Program-made: the position numbers and the translations under genes
From: Chionoecetes opilio
Taxonomy: Eukaryota; Arthropoda; Malacostraca; Decapoda; Majidae
Reading direction: 5' to 3'
Assembly: GCA_016584305.1 (NCBI GenBank)
Contig: JACEEZ010021752.1
Span: forward strand, 937,997 to 1,001,996
DNA length: 64,000 nt
Shown: positions 10,885 to 23,367 of the stretch, in pieces
How the letters are laid out: each line of letters begins with the position of its first letter
Numbering within the stretch: position 1 is the stretch's first letter
Notes under the pieces: model-generated
What the model saw: only the letters and a program-made list of their open reading frames with translations
Told to the model about the DNA's origin: nothing
The model's database searches: none

Positions 10885-13800
10885 TGTCCGGGACTCTTAA
10901 TATCCCCAGACCTCAGATTTTGTCCGGGAAATGGAGGTCCGGAAAATTGAGGTTTGTGTGTATCTATGTAGGCCGTATCGCCTGACTCAGCTTTGTGGTA
11001 ACTATTCCCTATCTCAACTTATCTATTGGCGCCACAGAGGTAGAATTTCATGATCACAAGAAAGTTTGACTTCTCAATTATATATGAATCTCATTTATGA
11101 ATATTTGTAACTGTTTTACCCGCCAGTTAGGAGTTTGTGTGTGGCAGATAGTTAGAGGAGGAGGACAGGGAGAAGTTTAAAATCAAAATCTCAAAAAAGT
11201 GTTAATGACACTAATATATATATAATATAATAATAACAAGGGCTTAATGCATGTAAGATGAAACTTCCCCAAGAGTAGTAGTATAATGTTCAAGAAAGTA
11301 AATACTGGTAACCAATATTAATGATTAAACACTGTATACAAGGTAGTACACACATGGAGGTAGAATATAGGGGAGAGGCCGAGGCGCGGAAACAGTGAGG
11401 TCATTCAGGTCGGCCGGCGGCCATACAACGACTGGCAGGAAGGAGGTTGTAGGAGCCGCTCCCTTGCCCTGAGCTGACGCCACCCTGGCCGCCCTGCATT
11501 CATTCATTTGTGTTGCCGTGAAATGCCGTCTGGGTATAACGATTGTTACTTTACTCCTCCAACTGAAACCCAGCCGTGTTACGACAACAAGGAATATATA
11601 ATTAGATTATAAGTTAGCTGCCACCAGTTCAAGATTTAGCCTTAAAGTCTAACTCTTGAACAGAATGTTAATGTTTAACGACAAGATAGTAACGTGGATT
11701 TGATATTTTTCATATGAATATTTTACCGAGTTAACACGGAATTAATTTCAGAGGTCTGTGAGTAAGTATTTCCTCAACACACCGTGTATGTCACCTGGGT
11801 TGATTAAACTACATAGAATCAGTCATACGAATTCAGATTTATTAATAACAAGCACACGTCTCCATGGAAGATATCGCTATAGACTAATGATCCATTGGAA
11901 AAATACTAGGAAGACGTATTATATGAAGATAAATGGATCTGAAGCTAACACATTTTGAGTGAATTATTTGATGCCCGGAACGTCACGCACACTCGAGTAA
12001 GATTCTACCACCTCCGTCGCTTCAAGTGGTTTAATGTCCTTTCACAAGGCGAGTGGTCGTGGATGAACACAACGCCGTTGCAAGAAATAGTTCTGATTCA
12101 CACGTGGAAGTCGCTGATGGACACACCACTCCGTTTCACATACACTATGAGATATCACGCACCCTAATGTGGCATTTCTCCTATCCTTTCCACTTAAACT
12201 AACACCAAAAATAATCATAACCACATGACTAGTTAGGAAATAAGGAGGGAGTGTAAGAGTATCGTATGTCTGCGTCAACTATGTGGCCGCCGCTTCAAGT
12301 TCAGTTGCCGAGAGTTTGCCTGATGGGGTGAAGACAAGGAGTCGAGTCTCAATTAACACGGCAATGATTGATATGCGGAGCTACTCAGTAATAAGTAACT
12401 GTTCTAGTATTTGAAATTACAACAAGTATATAAACGGACGGGTGGGGAGGGAAGAGAAAAACTGCACTTACCTGATGGGGTGAAGACAAGGAGTCGAGTG
12501 AGACTCATGACTGGGTAGTGGCGTGGCGAGGCCCGCAGGGGGGGGGGGTCGATGTCCGTATGTTATCGCCCTGACTTAATACCATTGACATTAAACGATT
12601 AACACCCGGGGTGGAATGTGGGAGCAAAAGGAATACTTTATGAATAGCAGTGTAATAAAGTCTTTCAATTGATGAGAAAAATTTGACTGGAAAGAACAAT
12701 TTAACTCGTTATTAACTCAAAACCCAATTACACATTCGCACCATTCTCCCAGGGCAAGGTTGTTCGAGAATGTTCTGCGAAAAGAAAGGGGCGCTCATAA
12801 TTTTTGCGTTATCGTGGAAAACTTCTGAGGTCCACTGCTTACGGAAGATCTGTACTCTGAACTCTCATATATCCTAAGAATTGAGTGGGGTTGATAACTA
12901 GATTAACGTTGTTATTGGATCTCGTGGCAATGTGTTTCATGAGAAAAACACCTTCCGCGAATTTAAATATCCGCAGAGATAACTGGTTTGAGTTGGTTTT
13001 ACTGGGGGGGGGGGGAATGAACGATGGAAGAAGGAAGAAGGGGGAAGGGAAAGAGAGAAAGAACATGAATGAACTGTTACCAGGAATAAAACTCACCATC
13101 TAAACAACTGTACCTATGGTCACCTAGCCTAGAATAAAGAAATAAATTGTTCTTAAGACACTACACATCTCGGGATACATTATACGTAATACTGGCATTA
13201 CACATTCAGCATACAAGGTACCTGCTGGATGGACGTGTTAAGGTGTGTGAAGAAAAAGAAGAAAGATGCCTGTTTCCTGTGCTGCATATGGCTGCAAAGC
13301 AAGATTCAATAAGGTGCTGCATCCATCACTGACGTTTCACTGGTAAGCATAAATCCTAATTAAGGCAAATTTATTAATACAAGCAAGAAAAAACCCCATT
13401 ATAACATATGAAGCAGGTCACGAGGAGAATGTTGATAGAAAAAAGTATGATGTGGTGGTTGTTGTTGTTGTGATAATGTGGTAGTGATGGTAATAGTAAT
13501 GATTGTGGTGAAATTGGTTGTGATTTTGCTGGTGGTGGTTTTAGTGTTGTAGGAGTGGTGATGGTGATGGTGATAAGGTAGTGATGATATTGTTGGTGGT
13601 GTTAGTGATGCTGTTGTGGTGGTGATGGTGATGTGGTGGTGTTGATGATGGTGAAGTTGATGTGGTAGTTGTACTGATGGTGATGTGATGGTGTTGATGG
13701 TGAAGTTGATGTGGTAGTTGTACTGATGGTGATGTGGTGGTGTTGATGATGGTGAAGTTGATGTGGTAGTTGTACTGATGGTGATGTGATGGTGTTGATG

Positions 13801-16800
13801 GTGAAGTTGATGTGGTAGTTGTACTGATGGTGATGTGGTGGTGGTGATGGTGAAGTTGATGTGGTAGTTGTACTAATGGTGATGTGGTGGTGGTGATGGT
13901 GAAGTTGATGTGGTAGTTGTACTGATGGTGATGGTGAAGTTGATGTGGTAGTTGTACTGATGGTGATGTGGTGGTGGTGATGGTGAAGTTGATGTGGTAG
14001 TTGTACTGATGGTGATGTGATGGTGGTGATGGTGAAGTTGATGTGGTAGTTGTACTGATGGTGATGTGATGGTGGTGATGGTGAAGTTGATGTGGTAGTT
14101 GTACTGATGGTGATGTGGTGGTGTTGATGGTGAAGTTGATGTGGTAGGTACTGATGGGATTGATGGTGATGGTGAAGTGATGTGGTAGTTGTATGATGGT
14201 GATGGTGAAGTTGATGTGGTAGTTGTACTGATGGTGATGTGGTGGTGGTGATGGTGAAGTTGATGTGGTAGTTGTACTGATGGTGGTGGTGAAGTTGATG
14301 TGGTAGTTGTACTGATGGTGATGGTGAAGTTGATGTGGTAGTTGTACTGATGGTGATGGTGAAGTTGATGTGGTAGTTGTACTGATGGTGGTGGTGAAGT
14401 TGATGTGGTAGTTGTACGAGGTGAGGTGGTGTGATGGTGAAGTTGATGTGGTAGTTGTACTGATGGTGATGTGGTGGTGTTGATGGTGAAGTTGATGTGG
14501 TAGTTGTACTGATGGTGATGTGGTGGTGGTGATGGTGAAGTTGATGTGGTAGTTGTACTGATGGTGATGTGGTGGTGGTGATGGTGAAGTTGATGTGGTA
14601 GTTGTACTGATGGTGATGTGGTGTGGTGATGGTGAAGTGATGTGGTAGTTGTACTGATTGGTGGATTGTGGGGGTGTTGATGGTGGTTGATGTGGTGAGT
14701 TGTACTGATGGTGATGTGGGGGTGTGATGGTAAGTTGATGTGGTAGTTGTACTGATGGTGATGGTGAAGTTGATGTGGTAGTTGTACTGATGGTGATGTG
14801 GTGGGGTGATGTGAAGTTGAGTGGTAGTTGTACTGATGGTGATGTGGTGGTGTTGATGGTGAAGTTGATGTGGTAGTTGTACTGATGGTGATGTGGTGGT
14901 GGTGATGGTGAAGTTGATGTGGTAGTTGTACTGATGGTGATGTGGTGGTGGTGATGATGGAATTCAAGGCTCCTATCTTATATATGATGTGTATATTGTT
15001 CCGATGGGAATATATCCGTGCTACTGTAGCGTGCGGGCTACCGCACATTTTTGGGATATTTGCACTTCAGGCTGCAACTTACTATTGTTGTAATTATAAT
15101 ATTGTCTCATATCTCCTCTATCTACACTATAGTTAATAATTAATTCATGATCATCATATAAGCAAAACATAATAAAAAATTAATGTTGAATAATAGCACA
15201 TAGCAATGACATACACTGCATATTATTTTCTTCATAAATGATAAACAGGGATGTATTGCAATTAGATTAATGACATTTACGTCTTATATCCTTTAACGTA
15301 TGATTTTGTATATCATTAATCTTAGAAATGGCACAACTATATCATGTGGATCTTTTCTTAGCACTTTGCAGCAAAAGTGATCCAGGTGTCATTGAAGCAG
15401 CTCATAAACGCCTTTACATTTCTTTAGAAGGAGGAGAGTGAGATATTAGGTACTTCGTTGATCCCCATTTTATAAGGTTGAGTAGGGTCCTGGTAGTGAG
15501 GTCAGGTGGGGTCTTGGCAGACCTCACATTACAGTGCTGTAGACCACAGACCCCGAGGTAGACCGCACGCTATAATACCACCAATATTATATCCCAATAT
15601 ATTGTAATGCATATATTTATAAAAATATCTATCTATCTCATTTTACAGTTTTCCCAAAGACGAAGAAAGGAAGCAGGAGTGGCTACGGAGGCTAAGGCGT
15701 GATACATTCATTCCCACGGCGTATTCTCGTCTTTGCTTAAAACACTTCAAGGAAGAGGATATCGATCGAACCTCTGTATCATCTGTTCGGCTTCGCAGCG
15801 GGGCTGTTCCTTGCATCTTTGAGGCATTTCCTGATCCCCGTAAGGGAAATGTTGCACAAAAAAGAGAGCCACCAAGAAAACCTACCTTCTCGGAACATCA
15901 CAGTGACAGTGAACGTGAACATTTTTTATCAGAGTTACCCGACAAGTCTACAGAAACAGAGTTACCCGACAAGTCTACAGAAACAGAGTTACCCGACAAG
16001 TCTACAGAAACAGAGTTACCCGACAAGTCTACAGAAACAGAGTTACCCGACAAGTCTACAGAAACAGAGTTACCCGACAAGTCTACAGAAACAGAGTTAC
16101 CCGACACGTCTACAGAAACAGAATGGGTCAAAAGTGAAACTGAATCACTTAAGCGTAAGCTTAGCTTAGTTGAAGATAAACTTACTGCCTCAAGAAAAAA
16201 AAGGAAAGTGCTGTACGAAGCAAACAGACGCCTGAAGAAGAGAAATAGTGACTTAAAGAGTGTCCTATCTGAGCTTACAAGAAAGTGTTCTATAAGTGAG
16301 GGTAGCTTAGGTGTGCTAGAGAAATGTGGCAGCGGTGTGCAAGATTTGTTAAAGAGGCAGGCTGCAAAGCATAGTAGCGGGCCAATACGGGAGGCCGATA
16401 CAATGGCGGGAGGGCAAATCTTTGCATTGCCAGGCCTGTATTGACGCTTTGACCTTGAGAGAAGCCACTGCCTCCTCCGTCCACTCCCTTATCTACCTTA
16501 AAACCAAAGGGAGATTAATATATCCCACAGACGACGTAATAGACATTTGTGTAAAGAGTGAAAAACTTATTAGAGAAATCCTGGCCAGAACAAAAGCTCC
16601 ACATTTTACACTGGGGAGAGTGAACTTTCATAAGGTGGTAAGTGCAGTCTTGCAGACTTACGTTAGTAAAAGTATATTCCTTAATCTTAGTGATCATATG
16701 TTTGACACAGAGCCCCAATGTAAATCACTTACATTTACTAACTAAGGCAGTTGCCAAAAAATATCTGCAGGTGAGGTGTCACTATACTGGGAAACAGATC

Positions 16801-18148
16801 ACTGCCAAGTTGCAGGACAGAGTTAGATTTAGGAGTCGCCAAATATACACAAAACTCATTCACTTCACTGGCCAGTAGCATACACACTCTCTCTCTCCTC
16901 TCTCTATGTACATATAGTCATTTAAGTATTATAATTTTTGTACTTATATTTCACTTTTTTATATATTTCTTATTCATGTCTTAAATAAAAGTTGTAATAT
17001 AATAATACATGTGCGTAATTCCCATCCAACCTCCCTGGAAATACCGCACAGCACGTTGTGAGAAGCGAGTTTCTGCCAGTCGTGGGCAGAGCTTAGCCCG
17101 ACAGCCGAACCTCACTATCTGGTGCAGCGCGGGGCTGGCAGGGCACCTCCTCTTTATTCTACCTCATGAGTACACACAATATCCCAGGAAAAGGATGACC
17201 CTGCTGTAATGGAATCCAGTTTGAGGGAAGCTAAGGGTGTTTCTTGCCATCCCATTAACCCCTTGAGACCCAGAACGTAATTTCCGTTGTAGTTTGGGTA
17301 CCATTAGACACTTTTTAGTGAATATAAGCAATATTTTATAGATATGACCTGTTTAGTTTCCTTGTCCAGTAGCTAAATTAGTATATTAAGCTATTTACAT
17401 AGTTTTATGGCTAACAATAGATGATTTTATATAGCAAAGGAAAGATCTGGGCATGAAGGGGTTAATTAAGAATATGGGCCAGAATATGCCCCAGGTAGTT
17501 ATAGTGTGGAGTCAATAGGGAGTTTTAAAAGGAGACCAGACAATTTCATGGATGGGGAAGAGAGGTGGATGTAGGTAGTGTTAAGTAACAGGAACCACCA
17601 CTGTAGGTCTCACGGCCTCTTGTAGCTTCCCTTATTTTCTTATGTTCTTATGAAGCTAAGCGTGTGTCTTGTTATTATGTAGTGTCAATATGTAGTAGAC
17701 CTGCTTGTTGAATTTCATGTGTTCAGTAGGTTATGGAGGGTTTTTTTGTTGGACTGCAGTTTGTTACCTACTCAAATTTGTGGGCATGTTTCATTTCTAG
17801 ACATAAGTGAAGACATGACATTATGTGTTTTGTCTATTTATTAATGATATGTATACTTTATAATGCTGGGGTCAATAAATAAATATCTATCTATCTATCT
17901 ATCTTGCCATCGTTGCAGGCAGTGTTCCCTCCCTTGGTGCAGGGCTGTTATCTATCTATCTATATCTAGTAATCTATCTGTTATCTATCTGTATATCTAG
18001 TTATCTATCTATATATAGTATATATTATTTTATATATACATCTGTTATCTATCTGTTATCTTGTTATCTATCTGTTATCTATATGTTATCTAGTTATCTA
18101 TCTGTATATCTAGTTATCTATGCCATCTATCTATATATTATCTATCTG

Positions 18149-18184
<36 letters not shown>

Positions 18185-19265
18185 GCCATCCCTGCAGGCA
18201 GCGTCCCCTCCCTCGCGGCGGGGCTGGTGTTCGGCTCCCTGCTGAGCTTCGGCGCCTACCAGCTCTCCAACAACCCCAACGACTACTACCTCACCCTCGG
18301 CACCAGCACAGTCCTCGGAGGCATCATGGGCTTGCGCTTCATCAACTCTGGAAAATTTATGCCGGCGGGTTTAGTTGCTGGCTTAAGGTGAGTTTTTAAG
18401 TGGCTAAAGGGATATAATAAAGGAGAGGTAGGAAAAGTACTTACGGCTAGGTAGTAAGCAGGGTAGAACAAGAAGTAACGGATTCAAGCTGGAAAAGCGT
18501 TGATTTAATTAAAGAGGAAATAGAGAGAAACTGGTTCACAAATAGGGTGGTGAAGGATTGGAATGGACTCAGTCGTCAGGTGGTCAAGGCGGAGTCTATT
18601 GGGGTCTTTAAAAGGAGTCTGGATAAATTCATTGATGGGGATGAAAGGTGGATGTAGGTAGTGTTAGCCTGGTAACAGGAACCACCACGTGTAGGTCTCA
18701 CGGCCTCTTGTAGCTTCCTTATTTTCTGATGTTCTTATGTTCAGTTGTGGGTGGGGAGTCTGGCCTTTTTTATCAGCACTCCCTGATGTTTGTCTTGCTG
18801 TCTGGGTCTTTAGTTAGTTGTCTTCTCTTATTCTGTCTTTTAATTTATTTCTCTCTCTTTCCTCTTATTTATTTATTTCTTGTCAATCGCTTTGTTATTT
18901 TGTCATTATCATATTTCATTGTTCTCCTCTTCCACCTCCTCCTCCTTTTCTTCCTCATCCTCCTCCTTTTCTTCCTCATCCTCCTTCTCTTCCTCCTCAT
19001 CCTCCTCTTCCTCCTCATCCTTCTTCTCTTCCTCATCCTCCTTCTCTTCCTCCTCATCCTTCTACTCTTCCTCCTCATCCTTCTTCTTCTCCTCGGCTTT
19101 CCTAGTCTCCTCCATTTCTTTCCTGTTGTCAGATTTTACTCAATTGAATGTTTCTCCCTCTCTCTGTGAATAAGTGTAATTCTTTCCTTCTTTCTTTCCA
19201 GCCTGGCCATGATTGCGAGGCTGGGGGCGAGGGCTGCCGGGCTCACAGGCACCAAGATGCAGTAA
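9219..19265 (+). CDS. TMEM14C: Transmembrane protein 14C homologue (3 coding exons)
   Basis: The joined exons (9219-9294, 18198-18387, 19202-19265) encode 109 aa, close to the vertebrate length of about 112. The family signatures [14 protein letters not shown] (residues 22-35) and [12 protein letters not shown] (76-87) are both exact, and four hydrophobic stretches cover most of the chain (about 8-21, 31-48, 55-72, 80-97). TMEM14C is known as a mitochondrial inner-membrane protein needed for late haem synthesis (protoporphyrinogen handling). All junctions are GT-AG and phase-consistent (G|GC, AG|C). The 8.9-kb first intron contains the THAP gene on the same strand. The ATG chosen is the only one in exon 1 that reads into the family fold. 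TMEM14A/B are close relatives, so the paralogue letter is an inference. Confidence 0.93.
9335..9815. mobile_element. Inverted-repeat element with CCTAA-rich core
   Basis: The left part carries TTTCGTACACAAGTTGTTTC; the right part carries CTACGAAACAACTTTTTGGTG. Both flanks also share ACTCGACCC / GGGTCGAGT words. The core (9567-9692) has repeats of CCTAACCTTATAGG plus TTTTAATGAAA. No coding frame is supported. Confidence 0.5.
9825..9898 (+). repeat. (CT)n microsatellite
   Basis: About 70 bp of CT dinucleotides with one TTCT interruption, after a run of C. Confidence 0.95.
9937..10960 (+). mobile_element. TA-flanked pogo/Tc1-like non-autonomous element with internal 150-bp array
   Basis: Termini CACACAAACCTCG and CGAGGTTTGTGTG-like (here TGAGGTTTGTGTG) are each bordered by TA. 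The inside is four to five tandem ~150-bp units beginning GAGCATGCTGCCACCTGGCG, then poly-A and (TAA)n. A second copy in the opposite orientation lies at 40955-41997. Ends of the ACCTCG type followed by CCGGA words recall Tigger/pogo elements; this assignment is inferred. There is no transposase. Confidence 0.75.
10961..13265 (+). other. TMEM14C intron 1, no gene recognised
   Basis: Mostly unique AT-rich sequence. A 27-bp direct repeat beginning TGATGGGGTGAAGACAAGGA occurs at 12323 and 12476. No frame with family signatures was found. Confidence 0.6.
13266..13342 (+). CDS. THAP gene exon 1
   Basis: ATG followed by PVSCAAYGC, the usual THAP amino end. Ends at CACTG|GTAAGC. Residues 1-25 plus two bases. 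Confidence 0.8.
13266..16444 (+). CDS. THAP-domain protein with coiled coil, two exons
   Basis: Exons 13266-13342 and 15649-16444 join in phase (TG|T) into 290 aa. The THAP C2CH zinc finger is complete: C5, C10, C55, H58, with FHCFP (24-28), W37 and an LCLKHF end (54-59). THAP domains bind DNA in P-element-type transposases and in host regulators. Next come a repetitive acidic linker (7 x ELPDKSTET) and a basic, leucine-rich coiled-coil-like stretch (about 165-235). The frame stops at 16442, where a one-base shift hides a transposase-like tail (16422-16745). The DDE core is absent, so this is probably an internally deleted or domesticated P-element-like gene rather than an active transposase. 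It lies wholly within TMEM14C intron 1. A poly(A) signal follows at 16984. Confidence 0.75.
13600..14960 (-). repeat. Minisatellite in the THAP intron
   Basis: About 30 imperfect units (roughly 27-51 bp) built from GAAGTTGATGTGGTAGTTGT and ACTGATGGTGATGTGGTGGT. A long minus-strand frame rich in His, Thr and Ser is a by-product of the repeat. Units between 14140 and 14820 carry more single-base losses than the rest. Confidence 0.95.
15649..16444 (+). CDS. THAP gene exon 2
   Basis: Follows TTTTACAG and supplies most of the zinc finger ([15 protein letters not shown], then LCLKHF), the repeated linker and the coiled coil. Stop TGA at 16442-16444. Confidence 0.8.
15932..16120 (+). repeat. Coding minisatellite, 7 x 27 bp
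   Basis: Seven head-to-tail 27-bp units encode ELPDKSTET. Only the last differs (ELPDTSTET). The period is a multiple of three, so length changes would keep the frame. The near identity points to recent expansion. Confidence 0.97.
16422..16745 (+). pseudogene. Frame-shifted transposase-like tail of the THAP gene
   Basis: This frame reads [10 protein letters not shown], then [18 protein letters not shown] and [12 protein letters not shown]. The Cys-x-x-Cys pair followed by a 'K..G.LIYP..DV...C...EK' stretch is common near the C-terminus of P-element/THAP9-like transposases. It is one base out of frame with the THAP exon at the T run 16421-16423. The frame ends at a TAA at 16743. Either the shift is real or one T is a sequence error. 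Confidence 0.6.
16984..16989 (+). promoter_or_regulatory. Poly(A) signal AATAAA of the THAP gene
   Basis: AATAAA lies about 240 bp after the end of the transposase-like frame. It is preserved in copy A near 1053. Confidence 0.5.
17255..17465 (+). mobile_element. TTAA-flanked ~212-bp MITE
   Basis: TTAACCCCTTGAGACCCAGA at the left and TCTGGGCATGAAGGGGTTAA at the right, an imperfect inverted repeat inside TTAA. It lies in TMEM14C intron 1. Confidence 0.9.
17466..17655 (+). mobile_element. LINE 3'-end fragment
   Basis: Begins directly beside the TTAA element. It carries AGTTTTAAAAGGAGACCAGA, the FKRR-type end of the LINE frame, and closes with TCTTATGTTCTTATG. Confidence 0.7.
17880..18197 (+). 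repeat. TATC microsatellite with a decoy acceptor, abutting TMEM14C exon 2
   Basis: (CTAT)n fills the space up to the real acceptor. At 17901-17947 lies a second version of acceptor plus exon start: TTGCCATCGTTGCAG then GCAGTGTTCCCTCCCTTG, matching GSVPSL of exon 2. The real site is 280 bp downstream. The exon edge was evidently copied into the microsatellite. Confidence 0.85.
18198..18387 (+). CDS. TMEM14C: TMEM14C coding exon 2
   Basis: Follows CCTGCAG and encodes residues 26-88, including the YQLSNNP loop and SGKFMPAG. Ends at TTAAG|GTGAGT in phase 2. Confidence 0.95.
18425..18745 (+). mobile_element. LINE 3'-end fragment in TMEM14C intron 2
   Basis: Translates in pieces as [15 protein letters not shown] and [18 protein letters not shown], the usual LINE ORF2 C-terminus, followed by the CTTATTTTCTGATGTTC tail. 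Confidence 0.75.
19202..19265 (+). CDS. TMEM14C: TMEM14C coding exon 3
   Basis: Follows CTTTCCAG. Encodes [21 protein letters not shown] and TAA at 19263-19265. Confidence 0.93.
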
Positions 19266-19779
19266 TGGGCCACACACAGTCTTGAGTGGAGGGGTACAGT
19301 AGCAGTGGGAATAAGTAGTGGTAATAGTAACAACAATGGCAGGACTCAATTATGTAACAGCAGCCAGGAGCCATAACATATAGCACATTTACATTTCCCT
19401 ATGATGAACAAGAGCACAATTGTCACATGCTTACTGGGCTGAGATGTAATTTTCATACCATTTTGTTATCATTGTCAACATTATTATTGTAGTTTGCATT
19501 TTGAAGAGGTACCATTTCCAGCCAGCAGAAATTACTAAGTGATATATCTACTGTAGACTTAAGTGTTGAAGATGTAGATGTTTGGTCATTGATGTTTGTA
19601 TATGTAGTGCATTTACAACAAATATATTGAAGATAATTATAATAGTTTCTGTCAACCAAGAATGTATTGTTTTTCCACCTGTGTTTGCATGTTAGTCATT
19701 ACCTTGATCGTTGTTTTGGAAGGTGGGATCTGTGTTTACTAGGCAGTGTAGTGATGGGAAATTTGAGGCCAACAGAACT

Positions 19780-20642
19780 TTAACCCTTGGAGTCCCAGAA
19801 CGTAATTTCCATTGTAATTTGGGTACCATTAGACAATTTTAATGAATATAAGCAATATTTTAATAGATATAACCTGTATCCTTGTCCACTACCGTAGATA
19901 ACAGTCAAGTCGCCACCTGCAGTCATGTCGCCAGCCACCAAATATTACGAATTATAGCATCACTATTGATTTTTATGTGCCACTGAAGATGTTACACAGT
20001 AGTTTATATCATAATTATATAATCTACCCTGTTTCAGCGTTGTTTTATGCTTTGTATCTGCAAATATAACTATTGCACATTTTGCTTCTCAAGTTTTTCT
20101 TCGCGCGACGACAGACAGTAGCTCATCACCTTTCGGGCGGCAGGACACAAAACTTGCTAGATCTTTCAAACTTGAATAGAATTTGCTTACACGTTGGCAG
20201 AGGAATTTTTTTATATCCAAGCATCTTCCGCAGGTAATATATATAGAGACTTGTTTTACTTTACCTCTAATTTCCCTGAATTCCCCAGAGTGGCGACTCA
20301 ACTGTTGGGTTAAAATACTAGCTGGCGACTTTACTGTAGTAGATATAGCAAGGTCGCCACTCGGTTTTATTTTTGTAATTTCTTAATTTATAGCCCTAAT
20401 ATGACACAGATGAAGACACAGACTCTCCAGATAGCCCCTTCTAACTTTCCTGAAATCATGGATGTACAAATGTAAGTATTAACGCCACCAGACGTCTGTA
20501 AATAACAAAGAAACGTTGAACTGGCGACTTGACTGTTATCTACGGTAGTTAATTTGGTATTTTAAGTCACTTTTCGTAATTTTATGGCTAACAACAAACA
20601 ATTTTATTTAGCAAAGGAAAGATCTGGGCGTGAAGGAGTTAA
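19780..20642 (+). mobile_element. TTAA-flanked MITE interrupted by a TA-flanked element (copy B)
   Basis: The two halves flank 19890-20547. Nearly identical to 4596-5454. Confidence 0.8.
19890..20547. mobile_element. TA-flanked inverted-repeat element (TACCGTAGATAAC ends), long form
   Basis: Same structure as 4706-5361. Inner sequence includes a second pair of GTCGCCA / TGGCGAC words but no coding frame. Confidence 0.8.
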
Positions 20643-22527
<1,885 letters not shown>

Positions 22528-22779
22528 TGGGACTCTTGCCGCCGTCGACGAGTGTTCCAATTTTTCACGTCCAATGTCCAGATTAGGTTAGTGAACTAGC
22601 GGGGGGGGGGGGGGTCTGAGGGGACTACGCCCCCCACAGTTTAGTCAGGTTACGTAACTAATGTCCATGTATTGTATTAAACTGCAATTTTGAAGTGTTT
22701 TGAGACCAGTGAAATATGAAGTGTCCAATAACGGAATACCCCTTAGTCTTCCTTTTCAGGGTAAATTTCCAGATGAACA

Positions 22780-23000
22780 CATAACTCACTTTGATGGACG
22801 AAACAATTTTTTTCTAGTTTGTTTTTATGTGTTTTGAATGAATCTGCTAACCGTTTCTGTCGCAATTTATTTAAAAAAAAAAAAAAAAAAAAATGAACCT
22901 AAACCTAGCCTAACCTTTACCTATACCTAACCTAACCTAACCTAACCTAACCTAACCCATACCTAACCTAAGCTATACTTAACCTAACCTTTACCTAACT

Positions 23001-23031
<31 letters not shown>

Positions 23032-23158
23032 CTAGGTAACCTTTATCTACATTTAAAAAAGAAAAAAAATTGTGACAGAAGTGGTTAGCAGATTCATTCA
23101 AAGCACATCAAGACACCAGAAAAAAATAGTTTCGTCCACCAAAGTGAGTTCGGTGTTG
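22780..23158. mobile_element. Foldback element with CCTAA loop
   Basis: Left arm CACTTTGATGGACGAAAC pairs with right arm GTTTCGTCCACCAAAGTG. ATTCATTCAAAGCACAT-type words and long A runs are also mirrored. The loop holds CCTAA pentamers at 22905-23000. Confidence 0.65.
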
Positions 23159-23367
23159 ATCTGGAATAATACCCTTTTCATGTACGTATTACAAATGCAA
23201 CTACCTGAAAATGTCCATGTCGGCAAAAGTTCTCAGTTGGTATTTCGGCGAGAATTCCGAACGGCGACAGTTTTCCATAAATCAATTTCCGTTATTTCAC
23301 AATTATTCCACTATTTATTAGACCAAAACTTTTTCTTCTAGATTATTTTAATTAGTTTGGAATGAAT

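Noticed and set aside
11325..13332. Several 60-86 aa frames in TMEM14C intron 1
   Set aside because: None shows a domain, a repeat of another frame or splice-compatible continuation, apart from the THAP first exon at 13266.
13873..15048. 391-aa minus-strand frame rich in His, Thr and Ser
   Set aside because: It is the opposite strand of the THAP-intron minisatellite, with repeats of one motif and no start context or conserved domain.
15819..16169. 116-aa frame with SYPTSLQKQ repeats
   Set aside because: It is another frame of the THAP linker repeat; the true frame gives ELPDKSTET and joins the zinc finger.
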